Notes: generated from the letters alone by a model not told the origin. 64,000 nucleotides of DNA from Hippopus hippopus (GCA_946811185.2 OX328113.1:5332001-5396000), one strand, 5' to 3'. Shown: positions 1 to 10,562, counted from the first letter of the stretch. Made by a program: numbers and translations.

Positions 1-23
1 TTGAAATTCGATCTGGGAAGAAA

Positions 24-147
24 GAAAACATTTTTGCAAAAGCAGAAAATGCTGGTAACCAGCATTTTCTCCTTTTCCAGTATGTTTTCAAAAGGCTTCT
101 TCCTCAGGGTAGTTAAAACTGGGATTTGTGTGGTAAAGGGGTTAAAC
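24..147. repeat. HP1 foldback element, 5' part outside or lost
   Basis: Hairpin core at about 41-90 pairs GAGAAAATGCTGG-type arms around a GTAAC centre. The right end finishes in TGTGGTAAAGGGGTTAA. The left terminal arm is not seen, either because it is truncated or because it lies before the window. Confidence 0.75.
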
Positions 148-287
148 AATTTTGACTGTAATTCCATTCTCTGGATATTGCTTTTGTGAACTGTTTTATG
201 ATTTTTTGGTATGGGTGTTTGAGCTACTTTTTTTTATTACTTGGAATTTCTGTGCCAATAAACACCATCAATCCAGATAATCCGGTA

Positions 288-739
288 TAGGTAGTTTGCA
301 ATTCATAGGGACCCCCTGAACATCTTTAAAATGTTGTAATTATTGTACTGAAATTTTGCATAGTCTAGTTAATAACATTACCTTTACCAACTCTGGGTGA
401 ATTTTCAGAAATATTTGATAACTTAGTTTAACTTTTTCTTTTTTGCATTCAGTGCAATGTTAAAATATATGGTCAAAGTGGCAGAAAAACGGTGGGAGGG
501 GAGAAGGCTATTCAGAGTTAAAGGTGTACGTAATTGTAAAACAATTCTCATGCAATTACAGTAACCGTGGTCGTATATATTGTTTGCCCAGTAAAAACTC
601 TAACTTTAGAGGTTTTTTTTTCTTCTTCTTCTTCTTTTTTTTATTTGGGTTTTATAAATGATGATTTGTTTGTATTGCTGTATTTCAAGATATTTCAAAA
701 TCCAAGGGAAGGGGGTCAATGTGAACTGCAAACTACCTG
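288..739. mobile_element. MITE-like inverted-repeat element, 452 bp
   Basis: The left end (GGTAGTTTGCAATTCA, then ACCCCCT) is the imperfect reverse complement of the right end (AGGGGGTCAATGTGAA, then CTGCAAACTACC). The arms are about 28 bp. The interior is AT-rich with no coding signal. No second copy was noticed. Confidence 0.5.
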
Positions 740-847
740 TAACATATTTTGTAAGAAACATGCTTTCTAAGTAGCTTAAATATTTGATTTCAGATTTCTA
801 TGATCATACAGACCATAAAGGGAATCAGTAGTAAAGTCATATTCCAA

Positions 848-962
848 ATTTTGAAAGTAACAAAACTTCTGATTGGCTAAAACCTTCAGTCTAGCCAACT
901 AGAAATTAGGTTCCTTTCAATTTAGAAAAGTCACAGAAATTAGAATTGGAATGAGAATTGAG
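848..962. mobile_element. M6 fragment
   Basis: Contains the M6 internal motif TTGAAAGTAACAAAACTTCT followed by GATTGGCTAAA, and a diverged inverted partner near 915-960. The CCATTCTTAAG ends are missing, so this is an old, truncated copy. Confidence 0.4.
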
Positions 963-1012
963 GCAGAAAACACCCTCTGAATTTATCTAACTTGGCTTGA
1001 AATATACTCATT

Positions 1013-1237
1013 TAACTCTTTACCACACGACAGAATATTGTAGTTGTCCTGTTTGTAAGCATTTCTAAAGGAGAATTTAGATGTGGCTGGAATTATACTT
1101 TCTGGCTTGGAAAGGATAGAAAACATTGTGGGTAAAGAAGAAAATGCTGGTTACCAGCATTTTCTTCTTTTCCCACTTGGTTTTCAAAATGTTTTTATTG
1201 GGGTCGTTAAACCTTGGGATTGTGTGGTAAAGGGTTA
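1013..1237. repeat. HP1 foldback element, full length
   Basis: Runs from TTAACTCTTTACCACACGAC to TTGTGTGGTAAAGGGTTAA, so both TTAA ends are present. The hairpin AGAAAATGCTGG/CCAGCATTTTCT sits at about 1138-1165. This is one of the cleaner full-length copies. Confidence 0.8.
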
Positions 1238-1292
1238 AATAGCTTTATTCCATACATATAAATGAGCTGTGATCTAGCAAAAGGAGGTTTAA

Positions 1293-1560
1293 TGCATCTG
1301 AGCCATGCTCTGTGAAAAGGGGGCTTAATGCATTTGCGAAAAGTGTCTACCAGGTCAGCCTACGCAGTCCGCTCAGGCTGACCTGGGCCGACACTTTTCG
1401 CTATTGGTCGATTTTGCTGTATGTACAAGGACTTCATCATTAAGTTGGTTGTCAAAAGAAGTGGCTATTATGGATCCATAAGTATTTTATGGCTTGCCTG
1501 GTACTATGGATCACGGAGATGCATTAAGCCCCCTTTTGCCTGAGCATGGTTCGTCTTTAT
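1293..1560 (+). repeat. HP3 foldback element, forward
   Basis: Begins GAGCCATGCTCTGTG and ends TGAGCATGGTTC. The GC-rich palindrome CAGCCTACGCAGTCCGC... lies near the left end, which defines forward orientation. The right half holds the ATGGATCACGGAGATGCATT block. Confidence 0.8.
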
Positions 1561-1561
1561 A

Positions 1562-1795
1562 ATGCATTATAGTTTGCAACTCATCACATAATTATGGATC
1601 CATAAAAATCCATTTTGTTAAACAACCAACTAAATTGTGAGGTAGAATGGTCCTTTGACTTGCAGAAAATTGGATAATAGCAAGAAGTTTTGACCCAGGC
1701 AAGCCTGCGCGGACTGCATAGGCTGACTTGATTCAATACTTTTTGCATATGCATGAAACCCCCTTTCGCAGCATGACTCAAATATTTTATTATTT
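1562..1795 (-). repeat. HP3 element, reverse, adjacent to previous copy
   Basis: Reads in the opposite orientation from the copy just before it, so the palindrome (CCTGCGCGGACTGCATAGG) is near the right end, which is GCAGCATGACTCA. The left GAGCCATGC end is missing or fused to the neighbour. Confidence 0.7.
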
Positions 1796-1833
1796 TAATT
1801 TCTTTGCTTTGGTCAATATTTTTGCATAAAAAA

Positions 1834-2070
1834 GCCATACTCTAGCAAAAGGAAGTTTAATGCATCTCCATGGTGGTTTATGGTTAGCAACTCATCACAA
1901 AATTATGGATCGATAGAACTGAATCATGAGGTAGAGTGGTCCTTTTGCAGAAAATTGGATAATAGCAAAAAGTTTGGAACCAGGCCAACCTGCGCGGACT
2001 GCATAGGCTGACTTGGGTCAATACTTTTTGCATATGCATGAAACTCCTTCTCAAAGAGCATGGCTCAATT
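1834..2070 (-). repeat. HP3 element, reverse, second tandem copy
   Basis: A third HP3 in a row. It starts CCATACTCTAGCAAAAGGA and ends AAAGAGCATGGCTCA. It is closely similar to the copy at 1562-1795, suggesting local duplication rather than independent insertion. Confidence 0.7.
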
Positions 2071-2209
2071 TTTTTATTATTTTATTCTTTATCGAGTGAT
2101 TTCTTTAAAGTTCCAAATAAAAGTTTTATTTATCACATAACCTCCCTTGTTTGCAGTGTAATATACCCATTACGAATTTTCTTATCTTATACACGTTTAA
2201 TTTCACTAT

Positions 2210-2236
2210 TGTGTGACGTCATTTTTGACGTCATTT
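2210..2236 (+). promoter_or_regulatory. Two CRE/ATF consensus sites
   Basis: TGACGTCA occurs twice, at 2214-2221 and 2226-2233, 12 bp apart. This is the full palindromic binding site for CREB/ATF-type bZIP factors. No gene start was identified nearby, so a role is unproven. Confidence 0.3.
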
Positions 2237-2370
2237 TGTACGTATTTCGTAGAGGAGAATGGATTTTATTGATATAACCGCGTGTGCATCTATAGATTGT
2301 TTTGCATCTTCTTATTTATGATTTGTGAAATATCGTTATGTGATAAAAAGAATCCGACATTCGTTGGTGT

Positions 2371-2480
2371 ATGAAATAAAGATTTTATTTAACTCGTCAA
2401 GAAAAAATGTTATTAAGCTCGCCAAAGGCTCGCTTAATAACATTTTCCCTAGACTCGTTTAATAAAATTTTATCTCAACG
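2371..2480. repeat. Hairpin, about 50-bp arms
   Basis: A perfect 15-bp inner stem, AAAATGTTATTAAGC (2404-2418) with GCTTAATAACATTTT (2432-2446), has a 13-nt loop. Imperfect pairing extends outward through ACTCGTC/GACTCGT and TAAAATTTTA-like tracts. Confidence 0.6.
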
Positions 2481-2520
2481 CCAACTCATGTCAGATCCTA
2501 TATGTCATACATTGATTGTA

Positions 2521-2734
2521 TTAAGGATAGGGCACCCTAATGGTGTTCGTGTAATACCGCCTTGCATAAGCAAAGAAACGTACGGATTCGGGTGGACCTA
2601 ATCCATAATCAATCGGCCGATAGACGCTGGTTCCCCGCATCGATTACGGATTTTCCCAGTCTTAGCCGAAATCGTACAATTTTGGCGATGAAAGGCGATG
2701 TTACACAAATTCCATTAAGGTGCCCTATCCTTAA
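2521..2734. mobile_element. TTAA-ended MITE, 214 bp, 34-bp TIRs
   Basis: The left TIR at 2521-2554 begins TTAAGGATAGGGCACC. The right TIR at 2701-2734 ends GGTGCCCTATCCTTAA and matches the left over 34 bp with a few mismatches. Small reading frames inside overlap on both strands and look non-coding. Confidence 0.7.
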
Positions 2735-3239
2735 CAAAAATATATTTATCCTGTTACATGGTGAACTATCGACCGTGAAAAGGGGTGCCGTGAAAACTTT
2801 GTGTTTCACGGTCACTTGCTTTGTGACCTTGCTCATTTGCATAACAGCCGGAACTACTTTTGACCTAGTATTTCCTTTCCTTTTCTCGACGGTTTTATAT
2901 CGGGGCATTGAAAATGCAGAAAATTTTTAAAAAATCAATATGAAATTGACTCCCTAGTGCACAAAACACACATCGTAAATAATTACCAAACACTCTACAT
3001 CCATTCTTTCTTCCTTGATCTACATGAACCTGACTAAAAAAGAGTTGAAAACTTTTTAAAATCAAAGAATGAGCAACGTGAAATGTCAAAACTAGTGCTG
3101 GAAAAGCTAAAATCAGTATCTAGCAAACTTAGCTACGTGCATGAGAAAAACTGTCGGGCATGAGTATGAACCATCGACACTGAAAGATATTGTGTCAAAC
3201 TTATGTAGAAAGTTTAAGCTTATCCTTTGGCCTGTAAGA
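2735..3239. other. No recognised gene or repeat
   Basis: AT-rich sequence with a short inverted pair around GTGAAAA/TTTCACGGTCAC near 2778-2820. Overlapping short frames on both strands show no recognisable domain. Confidence 0.4.
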
Positions 3240-3445
3240 CACGACACGATTTTTGACTTGTCCATAATAAGAGCATTTATAGAGGAAAAACTAAACATGG
3301 CTCAAGTGATAAGATTTGTTTTTGAAAAGGTAGAAGACATTGTGGAAAAAAGAGAAATGCTGTTATTCAGCATTTTCCCACAATATTTTCAAAAGGCTTT
3401 GTTCTTGGGTCGTTAAGACTCGGAACTGAGTGGTAAAGGATCAAA
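3240..3445. repeat. HP1 element, diverged
   Basis: The hairpin centre is degraded (AAATGCTGTTATTCAGCATTT). The flanking arms, GACATTGTGGAAAAA and CCACAATATTTTCAAAAGG, remain. The right end GAGTGGTAAAGGATCAAA has lost the TTAA. Confidence 0.65.
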
Positions 3446-4195
3446 AAGCAAAAGATAACCTCATCCAATAATGAATATTTAGCTCAACATAAGAATTCCA
3501 AATAAGCAAGGATATCTTGTTAGCCAAACTAAAATCTCCGGAGAAACAAAGGAAAGAAAATAAACCCAACAGAGCATGTCCTCTTACAAATGATGAGATC
3601 AACCAACTGTATGAAAAGGGTGTCCTAGGAAGCCATGGTATAAAAAGCTTGTTTATAAACTTTTTATGGCTCAACAATTGCCCTATGTTTGGTATGACTT
3701 GAGGTGGGTTTTTCAAATGTTACACCTAAAAAAGTCCTTCAGAACATTGCATGAACAGTCAAAATGAATATAAGAAATTATGTGTAACTATGGTAGGTTT
3801 AGACAAGTTATCTAAGCCATAAATGTTGTAAATCCTGTGGAAAAAAGTTGTATTTGTTAGGTCTGCACAATTGCCTATTAATTTCAATTAGCAAGTAACT
3901 GGTTTTACTCTTCCTTTTACATTATTATCTAAATCAATATGCATCAGAAAATTGATACTCTAGCAATAAAGATAACTCAGACCCCCGCTGAGACTTGAAC
4001 TCAGATCTCCTGGTTTCCCAGATATTTTACTTTTAAAATACAAGCGTTTTGAGCATACAACTTAAATGTCAATTTTCATCTTTCAGACTGATTCAGAATT
4101 CTAGATCAGGGTTTTATTGTCTTCAAATATTCAAATTCAAGCAAATTTGGAATTTCTCAAATGAGTTAATTTGGCATTTAGTGAATGACTGTAAT
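3446..4195. other. No recognised gene; possible old tRNA-like fragment
   Basis: Mostly featureless AT-rich DNA. At about 3978-4020 a reverse-strand stretch with GAGACTTGAACTCAGATC resembles the B-box region of a tRNA-headed SINE, but no A box was found. Confidence 0.3.
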
Positions 4196-4653
4196 GACCA
4201 GTTCCAGCTTGGAGAGGGTCAAAACGGCCCACTTTCAAAACAGCCTGGTCCATAACAGCCCACTGTCATGGGCACCGAAAAGGTCCACTTTAGAACTATT
4301 GTTATTTAAATCAATTTCATCAGCATAATTTATGTTTAATAACTTTCCAATTCTTATTTATTTTTGAAAAATGAATTTAATTTCAAGAGCTTTCGATTTC
4401 CCCCAAACTTGTGTTCAGCATTCTTCACCGGTGTTAAATGTCATTAGAGCTCCTCACCCCTTACTTTCTATTCTCATGAAGGTTGATGTTTTTCGAATAT
4501 ATTACTATAAAGTATAGAAAAACTAATGTGGCCATTTTGTTATCTAAAAGACTTTAAAGGTAATAATTTTTTTCAACAGTTCGAGAGAAGAGGGGGTCAT
4601 TTTGGTACAAGGCCGTTTTGGAAGTGGGCCGTTATGACCTCCATGACCTGTTC
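4196..4653. mobile_element. Foldback element, about 457 bp
   Basis: The left end holds AACGGCCCACTTTCAAAACA (about 4223-4242). The right end holds GGCCGTTTTGGAAGTGGGCC then GTTATGACC (about 4611-4637). These are imperfect reverse complements. The interior is AT-rich without coding signal. Confidence 0.55.
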
Positions 4654-4772
4654 TAGTTGAATTCAATATACCAATATTTTCAAGTTGTGTTTGTATAACC
4701 TAATAACAATTGAAGTTAATACCAAAAAAAAAAAATTAACCTCTCCAGAGAAATAAATGTTTTACAAACCTT

Positions 4773-5000
4773 GTGGCAAAAGGAGAAAATGCTGTAAACC
4801 AGCATTTTCTCCTTTTCTCACTTTATCTAATTCAAGTGAAGTTTTGTGAATTAACCCATTACCAAACAATCAAAACACAGAAAGCTTTTGAAAACATTGT
4901 GGGTAAAAGAGAATCTTCTTTTCCCACAATGTTTTCTACCCTTTCATTGACAAATTTCATGTTTTAGGTAACATTTATCATCAGCAAATGCTTTCAATTT
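4773..5000. repeat. Two fused partial HP1 elements
   Basis: A first partial copy has the hairpin GGAGAAAATGCTGTAAACCAG at 4781-4820. A second starts at TTAACCCATTACCAAACAATC (about 4853) and runs through CACAATGTTTTCTACCC, but lacks the ATGCTGG centre. Confidence 0.7.
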
Positions 5001-5365
5001 GGTTCTATGAAATTGTGATCTTGAAAAATACAGTTTGGAAAATTGCTCTTTTTTTTCCAAACAATGAAACTATTAGGCCTAATGAGCTACATCAATAGAA
5101 ACTTAACCGTGATTCCTACAGTAACATTTTGAACTTGAGCTTGGTAGTCATGACAGGAGAAATTTGAAATTTCCTGATGAAAATGAGATCTGAAGAAATC
5201 GTAAGAAAATATCAAGGATTATTTTTGTAACCTTTATCAGCGGAAGAATTTTTGTGCATATTAAAACTCCTCCAACTTCGATCAACCGCGAAATTCAAAA
5301 TGCTTTTTTTTTTAGTTGTTTTTTCATCTTCTTCTCTTTCTCTCTCGCTTTGTAACAGGATAAAT
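5001..5365. other. No recognised feature
   Basis: AT-rich sequence with a short TC-rich tract (about 5328-5346). No coding or repeat-family match was seen. Confidence 0.35.
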
Positions 5366-5503
5366 AGAATAACAGGTTCGTGTCTGAAATGGGTCAAGTT
5401 TTTCGGGCTCGGTTTCGAAAGTTATTAGCATTCGGCTCACCTAATAAATTCCTACGCCTTGCCCGAAAAACTTGACCCATTTCAGACACAAACCTATTAT
5501 TCT
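5366..5503. repeat. Near-perfect hairpin, 43-bp arms
   Basis: The arms at 5366-5408 and 5461-5503 pair with only two mismatches (for example TCTGAAATGGGTCAAGTTTT with its complement). They enclose a 52-nt loop. The sequence matches none of the other hairpin families here. Confidence 0.8.
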
Positions 5504-5577
5504 CTATATACCAAAAAATCGCGATTTTGTCGATAAAAAGCATCACGGCCGCAAATACAGACGTACGTTCGATCTTA

Positions 5578-5685
5578 GCAAGGACTGTTGATAAAACGGG
5601 GCCCTGGTAAAAGAAGAATATGCTGGTTAATTGAAATAATGTTGAAAACGGCGTTAAACACAATACAATCAATCAATCACTCAAT

Positions 5686-5690
<5 letters not shown>
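5578..5690 (+). mobile_element. SINE-1, 3' tail fragment
   Basis: Carries the SINE-1 3' motif AATAATGTTGAAAACGGCGT, then TAAACACAATACAATCAATC. The tRNA-like head is absent. The tail runs directly into the CT microsatellite. Confidence 0.6.
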
Positions 5691-5749
<59 letters not shown>

Positions 5750-5878
5750 TCTTTCTTTCTTTTCTTTCTTCTTTCCTCCCTCCTTCCTTCCTTCTCTCCT
5801 TCCTTCCTTCATTCCTTCCATCCATCCAAACTTTCTTTCTTTCTTTCTTTCTTTCTTTTTCTATCTTTTTCTTTCAAA
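5688..5878. repeat. (CT)n then (CTTT/CCTT)n microsatellite
   Basis: About 60 bp of CT dinucleotides is followed by about 130 bp of CTTT, CCTT and CATC variants. Strand-asymmetric polypyrimidine. The serine-rich reading frame across it is an artefact. Confidence 0.95.
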
Positions 5879-6017
5879 ATGTATCACATATATTTCCATT
5901 TTTAAGTTACATGTTTTGACAAATTAATGAACAATAACAGTTATAATACAACTAACAGTATATCACAATATTTGTCTCCTCTGCACTTTTTTCCGACAAA
6001 AATTACACTTGTTCCAT

Positions 6018-6240
6018 CTTATACCTTATTCTGCTAAATCATTGAAGAGAAATGAAACTTTTAAGCCGATGGTAAAAACCCAATTTTTCTACATCAAAGG
6101 TCTACTTTTGCGGGATAAATATCTCCTTATCAGACAGTGTAGATCCAAGATCTGACTGCACGTTCTGTGCAGTCTGATCTTGATCTACACTGTCCTCAAA
6201 AGGTCAGTGATTCGCGCTTAGTGGCCTAAGGGTAAACGTT
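6018..6240. repeat. HP2 foldback element
   Basis: Begins near TACCTTATTCTGCTAAATC and ends GTGGCCTAAGGGTAAA. The hairpin runs from CAGTGTAGATCCAAGATCTG to its complement. Its right part (from 6121) is repeated at 7505 as the flanking duplication of the LINE. Confidence 0.8.
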
Positions 6241-6293
6241 TTCTTTTTTTTGTGGGGGGGGGAGTGGGGAGGGTGGAAAACAGGGTAAAGAGG
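6121..6293 (+). repeat. Long direct repeat, left copy (LINE target duplication)
   Basis: Nearly identical to 7505-7681 over the whole length, including the HP2 hairpin, the T and G runs and GGTGGAAAACAGGGTAAAGA. The copies differ only in homopolymer lengths as read by eye. It abuts the LINE 5' end. Confidence 0.8.
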
Positions 6294-6295
6294 AT

Positions 6296-6799
6296 TTAGA
6301 AATTGATTGGAATCTAGTTCACGGAAGTGTTTTTAAATGTACTCAAGATACTTATACACAATGGTTCCAGACAAGAATAGTTCACAGGATCCTCCCAACA
6401 AATTCGCTACTTTTCAAAATGAACTTGATCGATACTAATTTATGTACTTTCTGTGGAACACATGAAGAAACACTTTTACATTTGTTCTATAATTGTGATT
6501 ATATAACGCCTTTGATGAATAAAATTACAACAATATTAAAAAATTTTGACCGCAATTTACAAATAAATAGTAGAATTTTTCTTTTGGGCACATATAAAAC
6601 GAACTTTTTGTTAGACAATTTGCTTTTAGAAGTTAAAAAATATATTTACTTTTGTAGAAATAAAACTTATAAACCGTCACTTATTGGTATGAAGAATTTT
6701 CTTACTACCGCTGTGAATATCCATAGTAATACGAAAACGACTGGGCTTGAAAACTATAAAATGACAATTGTGGAACATATCTTAGAACGCCTTCCATAA
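6296..6799 (+). pseudogene. LINE ORF2 C-terminal fragment
   Basis: An open frame without an initiator runs from the truncation point through Met at 6419 to a stop at 6797-6799. It contains LCTFCGTHEETLLHLFYNC, the Cys-Cys-His-Cys zinc-knuckle-like motif typical of the C-terminus of non-LTR retrotransposon polymerases. Upstream residues (TQWFQTRIVHRILPTN) fit the same region. The RT and endonuclease domains are missing, so this copy cannot move itself. The frame is intact, which suggests fairly recent insertion. It could also be part of a longer degraded copy, but the flanking duplication argues for simple 5' truncation. Confidence 0.7.
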
Positions 6800-6899
6800 A
6801 TCACTATCGATTTCAGAATAAGCATAGTTTTTTTAAACACACAATAAATGATGCCATTTTTTTTTATTTTGCACCAATCAATTTCATCATATTTTTGTT

Positions 6900-6902
<3 letters not shown>

Positions 6903-6941
<39 letters not shown>

Positions 6942-6953
6942 GCGCGCACACAT
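6903..6953. repeat. (AC)n microsatellite
   Basis: About 20 CA dinucleotides passing into CGCGCG then CACATACG, inside the LINE 3' UTR. Confidence 0.95.
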
Positions 6954-7026
6954 ACGCTTTATTGCCACAGATTTTAAACTGAAATTATTTCATTTTTCAT
7001 AATGCTACCTTTTTGAAAAGATGAAT

Positions 7027-7292
7027 GTATGTGAGCCGTTCTCCGTTAAAAGGGGGCTTAATGCAACTGCGAGAAGGTATCGACCCAGGTCAGCCTGCGC
7101 AGTTCGCGCAGGCTGACCTGGACCGAAACTTTTCGCTAAAGGTCAGTTTTCTGTATGTCCAAGGACCTAGTGATTAGGTCGGTTTTGAGAAAAAAAGTGG
7201 CTGTTGTGGATTCAAAAGTATATGATGGCTTGCTTGGCATGATGGATTACGGAGAGGCATCGAGCACCTTTTTGCCAGAGAATGTCTCATAT
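7027..7292 (+). repeat. HP3 element inserted in LINE 3' UTR
   Basis: Forward copy from GTGAGCCGTTCTCCG to GCCAGAGAATGTCTCAT, with palindrome CAGCCTGCGCAGTTCGCGCA. It lies between the LINE ORF and the LINE poly(A), so it either post-dates the LINE or was carried in by it. Confidence 0.8.
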
Positions 7293-7504
7293 ATATTATT
7301 GTATGTTTTTATAAGAAAATGTTTTCCTTCATGAAGTTATTGTAAATACGTTTAAATGTTGTTAAATACGTTTATAGTTTATATCGTTTATATGTTTAGA
7401 AATGAAACTAACACTGTCTACTAACAGCTTATGTAAGGTATGGTGGGGGATGACCACGACCCCCACGTACCTATTGACGTGGTAAATAAAGCAAAAAAAA
7501 AAAA

Positions 7505-7681
7505 ATCTCCTTATCAGACAGTGTAGATCCAAGATCTGACTGCACGTTCTGTGCAGTCTGATCTTGATCTACACTGTCCTCAAAAGGTCAGTGATTCGCG
7601 CTTAGTGGCCTAAGGGTAAACGTTTTCTTTTTTTTTGTGGGGGGGGGGGGAGTGGGGAGGGTGGAAAACAGGGTAAAGAGG
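7505..7681 (+). repeat. Long direct repeat, right copy
   Basis: Counterpart of 6121-6293. It starts immediately after the LINE poly(A) tract. It carries the right part of an HP2 element, including its complete hairpin. Confidence 0.8.
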
Positions 7682-8139
7682 GATAAAAACAGAGTAGGAA
7701 CGCAAAAATCGACAACTGCAAGAAAGCAAAAGAAGAAAAGTACACTATCTAGAGTGATTTCCCTTGAATCTAATTTTGCCGCTCGTAAATTCATATCAAG
7801 CTGCCCTTCGCCTTAACGTATTGACCTTTATTTTTTATCTTTGAAAATGTGTCTGGCTAGGTTTTCATTAACATTTATTGCGAGATCATCATAATCGCTC
7901 TGTATTCTTTTTCTTTTTCTACTTTTTTTCTTTTCTCCATTTTTCTGTTTACCTTTTTCGAAGATTTTCTCCCGTTCGAAAGAGTATAATGTTAATATCG
8001 TTTGAAAACTTTCGTTAAGTTACACTTCATCTTGAAGAAAACCAAAGATTTTAATTCTGTATGATATTAAATTGGTCAATATGAAACTATTCAAAGTTAT
8101 TACTTAGTTATATAACTGTGGTCAGTGCACCTATCCATG
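7682..8139. other. No recognised feature
   Basis: AT-rich DNA with a polypyrimidine stretch near 7905-7945. A degraded SINE-3/4-like phrase (GTGGTCAGTGCACCTATCCA) appears near 8120. Confidence 0.35.
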
Positions 8140-8345
8140 TCTTTTCCTGAGGTTTATTTAGCCAGTACTTTCCACAACTTTTTCAAAAACAATTTAGCTG
8201 CTTTTCCCACAGAATTATCTTCGAAAACTTGTTTAGCGGTGAGAAGGAAATAAATTCTGTAGCACTGACTATCATTAATCCTCGGATAGAAATCAGCCGA
8301 GCTGGAAATTCGAACCCGCGACCCCTAGGTTGCAGCAAAACACAT
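8140..8345 (-). mobile_element. SINE-1, reverse
   Basis: On the minus strand it reads a B-box-like GGGTTCGAATTTCC, then the SINE-1 body GGCTGATTTCTATCCGAGGA and TTAATGATAGTCAGTGC. It is diverged and has no clear tail. It abuts the giant foldback element. Confidence 0.6.
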
Positions 8346-8359
8346 TATCTACAGAGATA

Positions 8360-9955
8360 GGTAAAGTTAGCTAATGGTAGCCAGCTACTAGTAGCCAGCT
8401 ACTTGTTCAGGTAAAGTTATCTTCTAGTAGCCAGCTACTAGTAGCCAGCTACCTAAGCTGGTAAAATTAGTTATTTGTAGCCAGCTACTGATATCTACCT
8501 TCTAGTAAGCAGTCATTTGTAAAGGAAAATCTGGCAATTCGTACCCAGCGACCAATGTATAGGTAATTAAAATGGAGGTTTTTATTAGTTTCCTAAAGGT
8601 ACAAGTAACTAGCGAACCAAATGTCGACTCCTTAAACGAAATGTTTTTTTTTTCCATCCAGAATACTATATAAATGCATCAGAAAAATCAAAATCAAATA
8701 ATTTAATGTATTAAAGGGTCAAGCCACGAGATCTGTCAATAGGAATTTTTTTCACATTTGTTTTTAATTAGGGATTCAAAATGTACAAGTAGCTGACGAG
8801 ATTAAGACAGACATTTCAAAATATTTCAAAGAATCACATTCACTGTACTACGGAGAAATTGAAAATATAATTTTCAATTCATTTTTAATCATTAAAGGGG
8901 TCAGCTACTCGTCGTGAAAATTGGGACATTTTTCAATTTCACTTAGAAAGGAATTCAAAGGTACAAGTAGCTGGCGAGTGTAAGAGCTGTTTTTGTAATT
9001 AAGTGCTTGTTTTGAATAAAGTAGACTATAAATGCGTCAGAAAACTCAAAATTGAAGCCTTTCCAGTTATTAAAGGGGCCAGCTACTTGATATGAAAAAG
9101 GACAATTTTGCACTTTTGCGAAATGATGATTTAAAATGTACAAGTAGCTGGCTAGATATAGAGAGATTTTTTAAATTATTTCAAAGAATCATATTGAGCA
9201 TACTTAGGAGAAATTAAATATATCAAAATCTATTCATTTTTATTCATTAAAGGGGGCAGCTACTTGTCCGGAAAATGCGGATATTTTTCAATTATACTTA
9301 GTGTGAAACAAAAGGTACAAGTAGCTAGCAAGCCTAAAAGCGAATTTTGAAATTAAAGGCTTGTTTTGAATAACAGAGACTATGAATGTATGAGAAAAGT
9401 TGAATCATTTCCGATTATTAAAGGGCTAGCTACTTGATTTAAAAACGGGACAACTTTGCTGTTTTTCGAAATCATGATTTCAAATGTACAAGTAGCTGGC
9501 TGGATTTAGAGAGATTTTTCAATTTTACTTAGAATGAAATCAAAAGGTACAAGTAGCTGGCGAGCCTAAGAGCGAATTTTGCAATTAAATGCTTGTTTTG
9601 AATAACAGATACTATGAATGTATAAGAAAACTCAAAATTCAGTCATTTCGAGTTATTAAAGGGGCCAGCTACTTGATTTGAAAACTGTACAACTTTGCTG
9701 TTTTTCAAAGTAATGATTTCAAACGTACAAGTAGCTAGCGAGATTAAAAGAGATTTTTCAAAATATTTCAACAAGTCTTTTAGGGGACACTTAGGAGAAA
9801 TTAAAAATATCAAAATCAATCCATTCTTATCCATTTAAGGGGCCAGCTACTCGTCATGAAAATGCGGATATTTTTCAATTTTACTTAGAGTGAAATCAAA
9901 AGGTATAAGTAGCTAGCGGGCCAATGAGCGATTTTTGATATAAATTGCCTACCTT
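8360..9955 (+). repeat. Foldback left arm
   Basis: The outer block to about 8500 is rich in GTAGCCAGCTACTA. It is followed by half-units at about 8600, 8713, 8783, 8897, 8960, 9075, 9140, 9255, 9318, 9424, 9487, 9550, 9661, 9727, 9840 and 9903. Compared with the right arm it lacks about two half-units between 9487 and 9550. Confidence 0.75.
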
Positions 9956-10545
9956 TTATATGGGGGTCGAATGATAATTCGACACCGGCTTACGCTATTT
10001 TGGGTGTGCGAATCTCGCTTTGAAAGCTAGGTCTGTTCGATACAATCAGTATTTGCTGGAAGTTGTCGTTCATGGTCTCTCCTCATTCGGAACCCTTCTG
10101 AGTTTGACCAACTGCTGTCGTTTATGGAGTGACACCACTGCGAACTCTTACCGGGTCGTAGTAGTCAAAAGTAGTCCCATTTGAAAATTTGACAGCAAGC
10201 ACTTCTGCTACATTGTTTTATCAGAGAAAATGAAAGGACATGTCTAAAATGTGTTTCTGTTGTTAATTTGATGATTCCTCTGGAAACTGAGTGCAAGTTT
10301 GTTATTTCATGGGGAATTATTTTGTGTCCGTGCTCACATAAAGGAACATGGTCTACACCAGGAAGGGCCTTTTTTCACTGTGATTTTTCAAGGGTAGTTG
10401 TGTTTGAGGTGGAATAGCAAAAAATGCAATCGGTTGAGGTGCCAATTTTTGGTAGATGAAAGACGTTTAAAAAAATGTAAAAAAAAAATACTAGTATAAT
10501 TATCTCCCGTCTACGAGTTTGTCATGGCCCATCGTTAGCTAAATG
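9956..10545. other. Foldback loop
   Basis: About 590 bp of non-repetitive sequence between the arms. The left part is less AT-rich (around GGTCGAATGATAATTCGACA). No long open frame or recognisable protein was found. Confidence 0.5.
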
Positions 10546-10562
10546 CTTTTGAAATATCTCTC

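Larger units (their letters stand above)
6294..7504 (+). mobile_element. 5'-truncated LINE retrotransposon
   Basis: Holds the last ~168 codons of a reverse-transcriptase ORF, a 3' UTR, and a 3' end GACGTGGTAAATAAAGC followed by poly(A) at about 7492-7505. An (AC)n tract and an HP3 element sit in the 3' UTR. Flanked by direct repeats of 173 and 177 bp. Confidence 0.75.

Noticed and set aside
2562..2930. 122-codon plus-strand frame overlapping a minus-strand frame
   Set aside because: It crosses the TTAA-ended MITE, has no recognisable domain and no ATG-based start.
5588..5905. 105-codon Ser/Leu/Phe-rich plus-strand frame
   Set aside because: Produced by CT and CTTT repeats and a SINE tail.
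7027..7292. Rho-independent terminators suggested by GC-rich hairpins of HP3
   Set aside because: The hairpins are parts of dispersed elements in a eukaryote-type genome and have no consistent relation to gene ends.
9643..9834. 63-codon frame found also at 11373-11564 on the other strand
   Set aside because: It lies in tandem foldback units and recurs only because the arms are duplicated. It is used here as evidence of arm identity, not as a gene.
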